A stretch of DNA of 64,000 nt. Origin: Vicingaceae bacterium. GTDB lineage: Bacteria > Bacteroidota > Bacteroidia > Flavobacteriales_E > Vicingaceae. Position 1 is the stretch's first letter, and every line of letters starts with the position of its first letter. Shown in pieces: positions 36,699 through 44,578 of the stretch. The stretch lies in the NCBI GenBank assembly GCA_028336925.1, contig JAOKVV010000004.1:43041-107040 (forward strand), in the 5' to 3' direction. A model generated the notes under the pieces. The model worked only from the letters and a program-made list of their open reading frames with translations. It was not told the origin of the DNA and did not search any database. A program made the position numbers and the translations under genes.

Positions 36699-37340
36699 AT
36701 GAATGTTACGAATAACACAGCCTTAAAAGTGGCTGAATTTCTATTGCAAATAAAAGCAATTAAGTTAAATAATGCCGAGCCGTTTACATGGGCTTCAGGC
36801 TGGAAATCGCCAATCTACTGCGATAATAGAAAAACACTATCCTACCCACCAATCAGAACCTACATACGTCAACAATATGTTGATAAGATTAGAGAAGCTT
36901 TTGGTTCACCAGATATAATAGCAGGAGTAGCCACAGGTGGAATAGCCCAAGCTGCTCTTATCGCTCAAGAAATGGACCTTCCAATGATTTATGTTCGCTC
37001 ATCATCAAAAGGACACGGACTACAAAACCAAATAGAAGGTGCTATAGAAAAAGGACAAAAAGTTGTAGTAATAGAAGATCTTATTTCTTCAGGTATGAGC
37101 AGCCTTAAAGCAGTTGATGCTTTAAGAGAATTTGGAGCAGAAGTAGTTGGTATGGTTGCAATTTTTACCTATGGTTTTGATGTAGCAAAGAAAAATTTTG
37201 AAGATTATAAATGTCAATTAGAAACTCTCACTGACTATGAACATTTATTAGAAATTGCGGTAAGCACAACTTACATCAAAAAAGAAGACGTAGAATCATT
37301 AAAAGAATGGAGAGCAAATCCATCCGTTTGGAAACAATAA
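36699..37340 (+). CDS. pyrE: Orotate phosphoribosyltransferase
   Basis: A 213-residue enzyme of UMP synthesis that joins orotate to PRPP. It has the family segment FTWASGWKSPIYCDNRKTLSYP, the PRPP-binding motif VVVIEDLISSG, and a conserved IAGVATGGIAQAALIA loop. Length is normal. It is followed after 6 bases by an SRPBCC-domain gene. The ATG lies 4 bases after a perfect -7 element, so the mRNA is probably leaderless. Confidence 0.97.
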   Translation: MNVTNNTALKVAEFLLQIKAIKLNNAEPFTWASGWKSPIYCDNRKTLSYPPIRTYIRQQYVDKIREAFGSPDIIAGVATGGIAQAALIAQEMDLPMIYVRSSSKGHGLQNQIEGAIEKGQKVVVIEDLISSGMSSLKAVDALREFGAEVVGMVAIFTYGFDVAKKNFEDYKCQLETLTDYEHLLEIAVSTTYIKKEDVESLKEWRANPSVWKQ

Positions 37341-37346
37341 GAAACT

Positions 37347-37748
37347 ATGATTATAGAAACAACGACAGTAAATACTGCAAATAGCCAAGATGCAGTTTAC
37401 ACCTTTTTAGCCGATTTAAATAATTTAGAGCAGTTAATGCCTGAAGGTAAAATCGAAAATTGGAAATCAGATGTAGACAGTTGTCAATTTGGAATTAAAG
37501 GAATGGCAACTATTGGTTTAAAAGTAATTGATCGTAAGCAGACGAATGAAATCAACATTGAATCATTTGGTAAAGCGCCTTTTAAATTCAAACTAAACAT
37601 ACACATAGAAGAAGTGGATGCGAATAATGCGCAAGCTAAAATGATTTTTGATGGAGATGTAAATCCATTTATGAAAATGATGGTAGAAAAGCCATTGACT
37701 AACTTCTTTAATATGCTAACAGCTAAGGTTGGCGAGCTTAAATTATAA
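37347..37748 (+). CDS. SRPBCC-family (START/CoxG-like) protein
   Basis: A 133-residue soluble protein with the helix-grip layout: strand, AVYTFLADLNNLEQLMP helix pair, a long antiparallel sheet and a C-terminal helix (PFMKMMVEKPLTNFFNMLTAKV). Such proteins bind hydrophobic ligands; the ligand here is unknown. It is co-directional with pyrE, 6 bases downstream. Its 3' end overlaps the convergent birA stop by 11 bases. Confidence 0.8.
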   Translation: MIIETTTVNTANSQDAVYTFLADLNNLEQLMPEGKIENWKSDVDSCQFGIKGMATIGLKVIDRKQTNEINIESFGKAPFKFKLNIHIEEVDANNAQAKMIFDGDVNPFMKMMVEKPLTNFFNMLTAKVGELKL

Positions 37749-38493
37749 ACTTAAGCTCCTTCATTCCATAAACTTCTGTCTGCCCATCACCATTCTCAAG
37801 ACAAAGATTTCCAAGCGAATTCACTTGAATTATTTTTCGGAGAATTCGCTTTTCTTTTACTTCAAAATGTGTCCATTTATTGTAAAATAGTAGTTTTCGA
37901 TAGTATTCTTCGTCAATAATTTGGTAAGCACCTTCCTTTAACTTCATATACCAAAACTCTAAATTATTGAGCAATTTATTGAGTATTAAAGATGTTTCCA
38001 TTACCTTTCCAAAGAGAAGCCTTAAGGAAGTGGCAGAATCATCGTAAACACCAAAATCTAACTGATTTACATTTAATCCGATTCCTACTATGGATGATTC
38101 CAAACAGTAACCTCTTAAGTTATTTTCAATTAAAATGCCACATACTTTTTTATCCCCTACATAGATATCGTTTGGCCATTTAATTTTTGCATTTGTAATT
38201 GTGATTTCATTCAGAAAAGAAACAATGCCTAACGCCACCACTTTACTCAAGTAAAATTGCATTTCTAAAGGTAAAGCTGTGGGTGTAAGAATAAGGCTAA
38301 AGAGTAAATTCTGTCCCTTTTCAGAATACCAAGAAGTGCCCATTTGCCCGCGACCTTTGGTTTGAAAGTTTGCAGTAATTATAGCACCCTCAAGTACTTT
38401 TTGATTTTTTAACAAGTCTTGAGCATGGATATTAGTTGAATCAACTTCGTCAATTTCTATTAGTTGGCGTCCAAAGAATTGTCTATCTATCAT
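37738..38493 (-). CDS. birA: Biotin-[acetyl-CoA-carboxylase] ligase (monofunctional)
   Basis: A 251-residue biotin protein ligase that activates biotin as biotinyl-AMP and attaches it to the carboxylase carrier. The biotin/ATP loop GRGQMGTSWYS (usually GRGRxG) and the KWPNDIYVGDKKVCGILIEN segment are clear. There is no N-terminal helix-turn-helix, so it is not a repressor like the E. coli enzyme. The ATG at 38493 is 83 bases from the divergent rsfS ATG. An ATCCTTTG sequence 4 bases before the start could be a poor -7 element. Confidence 0.93.
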   Translation of the reverse strand: MIDRQFFGRQLIEIDEVDSTNIHAQDLLKNQKVLEGAIITANFQTKGRGQMGTSWYSEKGQNLLFSLILTPTALPLEMQFYLSKVVALGIVSFLNEITITNAKIKWPNDIYVGDKKVCGILIENNLRGYCLESSIVGIGLNVNQLDFGVYDDSATSLRLLFGKVMETSLILNKLLNNLEFWYMKLKEGAYQIIDEEYYRKLLFYNKWTHFEVKEKRILRKIIQVNSLGNLCLENGDGQTEVYGMKELKFII

Positions 38494-38546
38494 AAAACAA
38501 AGGATTTGTAATGAGCAATATTAAGCGTTTCTCAACATTAATTCGT

Positions 38547-38554
38547 TACTTTTG
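38547..38554 (+). promoter_or_regulatory. Promoter -7 element for rsfS
   Basis: TACTTTTG is an exact TAnnTTTG match 22 bases before the ATG at 38577. Its position shows that an upstream in-frame ATG at 38511 is outside the transcript and is not the start. Confidence 0.6.
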
Positions 38555-38576
38555 TTCCATTAATTTAAACACAAGA

Positions 38577-38954
38577 ATGGCTAAAAAAACGATCATAGAC
38601 GAATCGCAATTATTGACTGACAACATAGTAAGAGCAATACAAGAAAAAAAGGGTGATAACATAGTATGTTTGAACCTTAAAAACATAGATGCTGCAGTAA
38701 CTGACTTCTTTGTAATTTGTGACGGAACTTCAAATACTCAAGTCTCAGCAATCAAAGATTCTATAGAAAAAGAAGTACGTGAAGCGTTAGGCGAAAAAGC
38801 GTGGCATGTAGAAGGAACGGATAATGCAGAATGGATTTTGATGGATTACGTAAACGTAGTAGTACATATTTTCCAAAAAGAAACAAGAGGCTTCTTTAAC
38901 ATTGAAGGCTTGTGGGCGGATGCAGAAACAACTAACATCCCATCGATTAACTAA
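38577..38954 (+). CDS. rsfS: Ribosome silencing factor RsfS
   Basis: A 125-residue protein of the RsfS/Iojap family that binds ribosomal protein uL14 and keeps the subunits apart in poor growth conditions. The hallmark segments are present: DFFVICDGTSNTQVSAI, WHVEGTDNAEWILMDYVNVVVHIF and the aromatic end GFFNIEGLWADA. The start at 38577 (MAKKTIIDESQ) is supported by the promoter at 38547 and by the family's usual length. It is followed 36 bases later by ftsH, an order common in Bacteroidota. Confidence 0.95.
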   Translation: MAKKTIIDESQLLTDNIVRAIQEKKGDNIVCLNLKNIDAAVTDFFVICDGTSNTQVSAIKDSIEKEVREALGEKAWHVEGTDNAEWILMDYVNVVVHIFQKETRGFFNIEGLWADAETTNIPSIN

Positions 38955-38990
38955 GAAGACTTTTCAATTTCAATATTTATTTCTAGCGAA

Positions 38991-41054
38991 ATGGCGAATA
39001 ATAAAACTCCGAAAGGAAAACAATCTAAAAAACAATTTAATTTTTACTGGATTTATGTCACTATAGGTGTTCTATTGATTGCATTAAATCTATTTAGCTA
39101 CAGCTCAGGTTCACAAAAAGTAACTTGGGATAAGTTTGTGAATGAAATGCTAAGGGAGCAAGAAGTTAGCCGCTTAGTAGTAGTAAATAATGAACTTATT
39201 GTAGAAATATTTTTAACGAAAGAAGCTTTAGAAGCTGAGAAATACAAAGATTTAAAAAAGGGAACGTTTAGCAATTCTGGTTCTCCACAATTCTATCTAT
39301 CAATCGGTTCAGTAGACCAATTTAGCCGCGACTTAAACAGAGTGCAAGAAGATTTGCCTGAAACAGCTCAAGTGAATCCTGAGTATGATCAACGTAAAAA
39401 CTGGACAGGTGAAATTTTGAGCTGGGTCCTTCCAATCGTTATTATGATTGGACTTTGGGTGTTCATCATGAAAAGAATGTCAGGCGGAACAGGTGGCCCA
39501 GGTGGACAAATATTTAACATTGGAAAATCGAAAGCAACGCTATTTGATAAGGAAAAGAATGTAAAAGTTTCTTTTAACGATGTAGCAGGATTAGATGAAG
39601 CGAAAGTAGAAATTCAAGAAATCGTTGAATTCTTAAAAAATCCAAAGAAATACACCGAATTAGGTGCAAAAATTCCAAAAGGAGCATTATTGGTAGGCCC
39701 TCCGGGAACAGGTAAAACTTTATTAGCAAAAGCAGTAGCAGGTGAAGCTCAAGTGCCATTCTTTAGTCTCTCAGGTTCAGACTTTGTAGAAATGTTTGTA
39801 GGAGTTGGAGCATCTAGAGTTAGAGATTTATTTAAGCAAGCCAAAGAAAAAGCCCCTGCAATTATCTTTATTGATGAAATCGATGCAATAGGTCGTGCAA
39901 GAGGAAAAGGTGCAGCTCAAGGTGGTAATGATGAACGTGAGAATACGTTGAATCAATTACTAACAGAAATGGATGGTTTTGGAAGTAATTCTGGAATTAT
40001 TATTTTGGGTGCTACTAACCGCGCAGAAATATTGGATCGAGCATTGCTTCGTCCGGGTCGATTTGACCGTCAGATTTCTGTAGACTTACCTGAATTAAAT
40101 GAGCGAAAGCAAATTTTTAAAGTTCATGTAAAGACTCTTAAGATTGATAATACAGTTGATATTGAGTTTTTATCTAAGCAAACTCCAGGTTTTTCAGGAG
40201 CTGATATCGCTAACATTTGTAACGAGGCAGCTTTAATAGCAGCGAGAAGAGATAAGAAAGCAATTGATCAGCAAGATTTCTTAGATGCGATAGACCGAGT
40301 AATAGGTGGATTAGAGAAGAAAAATAAGATCATCACCAGCGATGAGAAAAAGGTTATTGCATTCCATGAGGCAGGTCACGCAGCTGTAAGTTGGTTAGTA
40401 AAATTTGCCAATCCTTTAGTAAAAGTAACCATAGTGCCTAGAGGAAGATCTTTAGGAGCAGCATGGTATTTGCCAGAAGAAAGACAGATTACGACTACAG
40501 AACAGTTAATGGATGAAATGTGCGCTGCATTAGGTGGTAGAGCAGCTGAGGAGATAATCTTTGGTAAAATTTCAACAGGTGCATTGAGTGATTTGGAGAA
40601 AATTACCAAGCAAGCCTATGCGATGGTTTCTATTTATGGCTTAAATGATAAAGTAGGAAACATCAGTTATTATGATTCTACAGGCCAAAATGAATACAGC
40701 TTTAGCAAACCTTACAGTGAAAAAACTGGTCAATTAATCGACGAAGAAGTAAGTAAAATGATTGAGGCTGCTTATGTGAGAACCAAAGGTATCTTACTGG
40801 AGCGTAAAGAAGAATTGACTAAATTAGCTGAATTACTACTAGAAAAAGAAGTTATTTTTAAGGAAGATGTCGAAAATATTTTTGGAAAGCGCCCGGTAGA
40901 ATTTGATGTGGAGCGAGTAGAAAAATTAAAGCTAGAGCAAATAATTGCTGATAAAGAAACTTCAAGACAATTAGCGCAAGAGGCAGAGGAGAAAAAGGAA
41001 GCAGAAGAGAAGAAAAAGGAAGAAGAAACTGCTGAGGCATCAAAGAAAAGTTAA
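38991..41054 (+). CDS. ftsH: ATP-dependent zinc metalloprotease FtsH
   Basis: A 687-residue membrane protease that degrades membrane and regulatory proteins. Two N-terminal membrane helices (about 20-40 and 140-160) flank the periplasmic domain. The AAA module has Walker A GPPGTGKT at 236-243, an [10 protein letters not shown] Walker B and the second region of homology GRFDRQI. The zinc site HEAGH is at 459-463. The tail is a highly charged Glu/Lys-rich helix. It is followed 13 bases later by a DUF2007 gene and then cdsA, so it belongs to an envelope-maintenance operon. Confidence 0.97.
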   Translation: MANNKTPKGKQSKKQFNFYWIYVTIGVLLIALNLFSYSSGSQKVTWDKFVNEMLREQEVSRLVVVNNELIVEIFLTKEALEAEKYKDLKKGTFSNSGSPQFYLSIGSVDQFSRDLNRVQEDLPETAQVNPEYDQRKNWTGEILSWVLPIVIMIGLWVFIMKRMSGGTGGPGGQIFNIGKSKATLFDKEKNVKVSFNDVAGLDEAKVEIQEIVEFLKNPKKYTELGAKIPKGALLVGPPGTGKTLLAKAVAGEAQVPFFSLSGSDFVEMFVGVGASRVRDLFKQAKEKAPAIIFIDEIDAIGRARGKGAAQGGNDERENTLNQLLTEMDGFGSNSGIIILGATNRAEILDRALLRPGRFDRQISVDLPELNERKQIFKVHVKTLKIDNTVDIEFLSKQTPGFSGADIANICNEAALIAARRDKKAIDQQDFLDAIDRVIGGLEKKNKIITSDEKKVIAFHEAGHAAVSWLVKFANPLVKVTIVPRGRSLGAAWYLPEERQITTTEQLMDEMCAALGGRAAEEIIFGKISTGALSDLEKITKQAYAMVSIYGLNDKVGNISYYDSTGQNEYSFSKPYSEKTGQLIDEEVSKMIEAAYVRTKGILLERKEELTKLAELLLEKEVIFKEDVENIFGKRPVEFDVERVEKLKLEQIIADKETSRQLAQEAEEKKEAEEKKKEEETAEASKKS

Positions 41055-41067
41055 TTAAAACATCACT

Positions 41068-41283
41068 ATGACTGATAATTGGATTAAAATCTTCGGAGCA
41101 GCGCAGGCGTTCATTGTGGAAATGTACAAAGGCATGCTCGAAGAAAATTCAATTAAATCGGTTCTTGTCAATAAAACTGACTCGATGCATCTGCATTTAA
41201 ACAATGCAGATGTAGAGTTATATGTTCAGAAAGAAGATGTTTTAAAGGCGAAACGACTAATCGAAAAAAATCAGTTTGAATAA
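41068..41283 (+). CDS. DUF2007 domain protein
   Basis: A 71-residue soluble protein of the DUF2007 family, sometimes described as putative signal-transducing. The chain fits the ferredoxin-like pattern: strand FGAAQAFIVE, helix MYKGMLEENSI, strand KSVLVNK, and C-terminal helix EDVLKAKRLIEKNQFE. The function is unknown. It is placed between ftsH and cdsA, and its last 8 bases overlap the TTG start of cdsA. Confidence 0.85.
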   Translation: MTDNWIKIFGAAQAFIVEMYKGMLEENSIKSVLVNKTDSMHLHLNNADVELYVQKEDVLKAKRLIEKNQFE

Positions 41284-42106
41284 TTTTACCCAACGTGCAT
41301 TAACAGGAATCATCTTTGTATTGGTTCTTTTAGGAGCAATTGCCTTAAGTGAATACGCATCTGCAATTCTTTTCTTCTTCATTATATTACTTGGAACTAG
41401 AGAATTCTATAGTTTTTTTCAAACAGAAGATGTCGCGCCTCAAAAAACAACAGGTATTGTAAGTGCATTAATTTACTTTATTCTTACCGTTTTTATCAAT
41501 CAAGGGCAACTTGGGAGCACAGCACTTTTTGCGCTTGTTCCAATCACATTCTTCATCTTTCTAAAAGAACTGTATAGAAATAAGCCCACACCAATAGCAA
41601 ACATATCTTACACATTGCTAGGCATTATATACGTGGCACTGCCGATGACATTGCTATATGAGTTATCATTTATAAACGACAATCAATTTGGTGGAGAGTA
41701 CAATTATCAAATTGTATTGGGTTTCTTCTTTTTACTTTGGGCAAATGATACAGGAGCGTATCTAGTCGGCAGAAAATTGGGCAGAACTAAATTATTCGAG
41801 CGAATCTCTCCAAAGAAAACATGGGAAGGCTCTATTGGCGGAGGACTAATGGGTTTAGGAATAGGCTACATGAATGCACTGCTATTCCCCGATTTGTCAT
41901 TAATAAATTGGTTAGTTGTTGCTCTAATAGTATTAATTTTTGGCTCATTGGGCGATTTAGTAGAATCGATGTTTAAAAGAAGTTTAAACATCAAGGATTC
42001 AGGGAAACTACTTCCGGGCCATGGTGGCTTATTAGATCGATTTGATGGCATATTTATAGCCGCTCCAATAGTTTATACCTACCTGCGATTTATATTTGCA
42101 ATTTAG
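41276..42106 (+). CDS. cdsA: Phosphatidate cytidylyltransferase
   Basis: A 276-residue inner-membrane enzyme that makes CDP-diacylglycerol from phosphatidate and CTP. It has about eight membrane helices and the family signature near the C-terminus, from SPKKTWEGSIGGGL to KDSGKLLPGHGGLLDRFDG. It starts at TTG (41276), inside the DUF2007 gene; no ATG is available before the first membrane helix. It is followed by the phosphatidylserine decarboxylase gene, giving two steps of phosphatidylethanolamine synthesis side by side. Confidence 0.95.
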   Translation: MNNFTQRALTGIIFVLVLLGAIALSEYASAILFFFIILLGTREFYSFFQTEDVAPQKTTGIVSALIYFILTVFINQGQLGSTALFALVPITFFIFLKELYRNKPTPIANISYTLLGIIYVALPMTLLYELSFINDNQFGGEYNYQIVLGFFFLLWANDTGAYLVGRKLGRTKLFERISPKKTWEGSIGGGLMGLGIGYMNALLFPDLSLINWLVVALIVLIFGSLGDLVESMFKRSLNIKDSGKLLPGHGGLLDRFDGIFIAAPIVYTYLRFIFAI

Positions 42107-42138
42107 TATCTTCACAACCGAATATTTTATAATAAATC

Positions 42139-42798
42139 ATGACATTTCATAAAGAAGGTTACCCAAGCATTATATTGGTACTTATTGTATCTGCGATAAT
42201 TAATTATTTAACGCATACTTTCTTAAGTGACTATCCATGGGCAACTTATTTAGGATACACAGTTTCTACTTTTCTAATTATCGTAATTCTTCAGTTTTTT
42301 AGAAGCCCAAACATTAAGGTTACACCAAACGATAATCACATTATTTCTCCTTGCGATGGAAAAGTGGTGGTAATTGAAGAGGTTCAAGAAACAGAATTTA
42401 TCAATGAAAAAAGAATTCAGGTTTCTATTTTTATGTCGCCGATTAATGTGCATAACAACAGATACCCAATAGCAGGAACATTAAAGAATTTTAAATATCA
42501 CCCTGGTAAGTTTTTGGTAGCTTGGCATCCAAAATCTTCTACAGAAAATGAGCGAACCTCAGCCTTGGTTGAAGATTCTAAAGGAAGAAGCGTATTGTTT
42601 CGTCAGATTGCAGGTGCATTGGCTAGAAGAATTGTATTCTACGGTAAAGAAGGAGATAAAGTAGAACAAGGATCTGAATGTGGATTTATTAAATTCGGCT
42701 CTAGAGTAGATTTATTTTTACCGATTGGCACCAAAATTAATGTAGCATTAGAGCAGAAAGTAACAGGAGGAATTGATGTAATTGGTGAATTTCAGTAG
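42139..42798 (+). CDS. psd: Phosphatidylserine decarboxylase (short type)
   Basis: A 219-residue pyruvoyl enzyme precursor that makes phosphatidylethanolamine. Two N-terminal membrane helices (about 8-28 and 33-55) precede the catalytic part with SPCDGKVVVIEE, IFMSPINVHNNRYP and the autocleavage site F-G187-S188-R. The short form with GS, rather than LGST, is the one typical of Bacteroidota. It lies 32 bases after cdsA and is closed by a perfect terminator. Confidence 0.94.
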   Translation: MTFHKEGYPSIILVLIVSAIINYLTHTFLSDYPWATYLGYTVSTFLIIVILQFFRSPNIKVTPNDNHIISPCDGKVVVIEEVQETEFINEKRIQVSIFMSPINVHNNRYPIAGTLKNFKYHPGKFLVAWHPKSSTENERTSALVEDSKGRSVLFRQIAGALARRIVFYGKEGDKVEQGSECGFIKFGSRVDLFLPIGTKINVALEQKVTGGIDVIGEFQ

Positions 42799-42821
42799 TC
42801 ACAGAATATAGTTTATTTGAA

Positions 42822-42849
42822 AGGGCTTTGGAAAACCGAAGCCTTTTTT
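42822..42849 (+). terminator. Rho-independent terminator after psd
   Basis: A 10-bp stem, 42822-42831 with 42836-42845 (two G-T pairs), has an AAAA loop and a T-run to 42849. Confidence 0.88.
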
Positions 42850-42866
42850 CTTTTGCTACTATTTTT

Positions 42867-43105
42867 AACCGCAAAGGGCGCAAACCTGTCCGACCTCTGG
42901 CGGAAGTTTTCACAAAGGGCGAAATGGAAAATTTCACTTGCCTTGATGAGCGATTTCAAATTTACCTCTCCTGCTTGCTTTTGTCGTGTTAAGCGGAGTC
43001 GAAACACAACAAAACCCTAAAAATTAAACACATAAAAGCTCTCGCTATAATAAGTAATACTCCAAAAACTTTGCCTATCCAACGACTCCGCTCAGGATGA
43101 CAAAG
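42867..43105. repeat. Bacteroidota interspersed-repeat patch
   Basis: Most of the 353-base gap between psd and the YjjG gene. CAAAGGGCG occurs at 42872-42880 and 42913-42921 within wording (AACCGCAAAGGGCGCAAA) common in intergenic DNA of this phylum. A hairpin follows: 42979-42990 with 43003-43014, 12 bp with one mismatch. Its loop holds AGCGGAGTCG (42992-43001), which is the exact inverse of CGACTCCGCT at 43083-43092, itself part of the dispersed word CGACTCCGCTCAGGATGACA. No gene here: a 67-codon frame is a by-product of the repeats. Confidence 0.6.
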
Positions 43106-43151
43106 AATAATACAAATGAGCTTGGGGATTTAAATCAACTTTAAAGAACTA

Positions 43152-43847
43152 CTATAATATCCCTTTCAGCTCTATCAGACCTTTGATATGATGAGTTGGT
43201 TTTATAATCGATTTCTTTGGAAAATCAGCTAAGTAAACACTGTCCATTCCTGCTTTTTGAGCGCCAACAATATCGGCTTCAAAATCATCGCCGATCATAA
43301 TGCTATGTTTTGCTACTGCCCCACTTCGATCAAATGCATGCGTAAAAATATCTTGATGTGGTTTCGCTTTTCCATACAATTCTGAGATGATCACTTCTTT
43401 AAAAAACTGTTCAATTCCTGAGTTTTTTAACTTGACGAATTGAGCTTCCTTAAATCCGTTGGTAATGATATGTAAATGATAACGATCATTCAAGTATTCT
43501 AATGTAGTAAGCGCATCTGGTAATAAATGAGGTTTTACGCTGCATGTTTCTACATAACGATCATTAAACTTTAAGGCCATTTTTTCATCATCAATATGAA
43601 AGTGCTGCAAGGCTAAATGAAAACGCAATTGACGCAATTCGTCCTTAGTCACTTTTCCTACACGATAACGTGCCCATAAATCATGGTTTACCACTCTGTA
43701 AACTCCAATAAACTCATCAAAACTTGGTACATTTTTATGTGCCAACTCAAATTCGTGGTACAAATCGTGAATGGTTTCTAAAGAGTTTCGCTCAAAATCC
43801 CAAAGTGTTCGATCTAAATCAAAGAAAACGTGATCGTAGTTTGCCAT
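43152..43847 (-). CDS. yjjG: YjjG-like noncanonical pyrimidine nucleotidase (HAD family)
   Basis: A 231-residue HAD phosphatase. Motif I is FFDLDRTLWDF with nucleophile D10 and acid/base D12, motif II is IITNG, motif III includes K in YGKAKPHQDIF, and motif IV is MIGDDFEAD. The cap is of the helical C1 type. The YjjG subgroup dephosphorylates nucleotides such as UMP and dUMP, which fits the position after upp. The ATG at 43847 lies one base past the upp stop and is preceded by AAAAGGAG, an unusually good Shine-Dalgarno for this phylum. An ATG at 43865 is in frame but less likely. Confidence 0.87.
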   Translation of the reverse strand: MANYDHVFFDLDRTLWDFERNSLETIHDLYHEFELAHKNVPSFDEFIGVYRVVNHDLWARYRVGKVTKDELRQLRFHLALQHFHIDDEKMALKFNDRYVETCSVKPHLLPDALTTLEYLNDRYHLHIITNGFKEAQFVKLKNSGIEQFFKEVIISELYGKAKPHQDIFTHAFDRSGAVAKHSIMIGDDFEADIVGAQKAGMDSVYLADFPKKSIIKPTHHIKGLIELKGIL

Positions 43848-43848
43848 C

Positions 43849-44502
43849 TTACTCCTTTTCGCCAAATGCTAAATCACCTGCATCTCCCAAACCAGGAACG
43901 ATATACGATTGAGCAGTTAACTCTTCATCCAAAGCAGCTAACCAGATAGTCACGTTATTAGGTAGGTTTCTTTTAGCATATTCTAAGCCTTCTGTACTTC
44001 CAATAACAGCAACAATATGAACGTGTGATGGCTTACCTTTAGCTAATAATGATTTATAGGCTAAAACCATTGAAGCTCCTGTTGCCAACATAGGATCTGA
44101 AAGAATCAATGTCTTTTTCTCGATAGAAGGACACGCCAAATATTCTAATTCAATATCAAAACTACCATCTTTATGATGCTTCCTATAAGCAGAGATAAAC
44201 CCGTTTTGAGCTGCATCAAAATAGTTTAACAAACCTTGATGCAAAGGCAAACCTGCTCTTAAAATAGTAGCAATTATAGGCTGCTGTTTAAAAACAAACT
44301 CATTTGAAACACCCAGGGCGGTTTGTACTTCCTTCTTTTCATAAGACATAGTCTTACTAATTTCATAGGCAAATATCTCTCCCACTCGCTCCAAATTTCT
44401 TCTAAAACGCATGCTATCTTTTTGAATATTTACATCTCTGATCTCAGCCATAAATTGGCTTGCGATAGACAATTCCTTATCTAATAGTTTAACCTTTGCC
44501 AT
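43849..44502 (-). CDS. upp: Uracil phosphoribosyltransferase
   Basis: A 217-residue pyrimidine-salvage enzyme that makes UMP from uracil and PRPP. The PRPP loop is LILSDPMLATGASM, the uracil-binding end is IVPGLGDAGDLAFG, and RAGLPLHQGLL is also present. Length is typical. A near-match to the -7 consensus (CATATTTG) lies about 15 bases before the ATG on the minus strand. The gene is coupled to the nucleotidase at 43152. Confidence 0.96.
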   Translation of the reverse strand: MAKVKLLDKELSIASQFMAEIRDVNIQKDSMRFRRNLERVGEIFAYEISKTMSYEKKEVQTALGVSNEFVFKQQPIIATILRAGLPLHQGLLNYFDAAQNGFISAYRKHHKDGSFDIELEYLACPSIEKKTLILSDPMLATGASMVLAYKSLLAKGKPSHVHIVAVIGSTEGLEYAKRNLPNNVTIWLAALDEELTAQSYIVPGLGDAGDLAFGEKE

Positions 44503-44578
44503 GTGAAATTATTTTTTACAAATATGCCTATTTTATTTATTGGATACCCTATGATTATAAGATAAATGACGGTTTTAT

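Noticed and set aside
36692-36718. Upstream ATG for the NUDIX gene
   Set aside because: It would overlap the pyrE start by 20 bases, and the added residues are hydrophobic but not signal-like or conserved.
38511-38576. Upstream ATG for rsfS
   Set aside because: The promoter -7 element at 38547 lies downstream of it, and the extension is not part of the family.
42817-43020. 67-codon frame after psd
   Set aside because: It begins in the psd terminator and translates dispersed repeat words; such frames are common artefacts.
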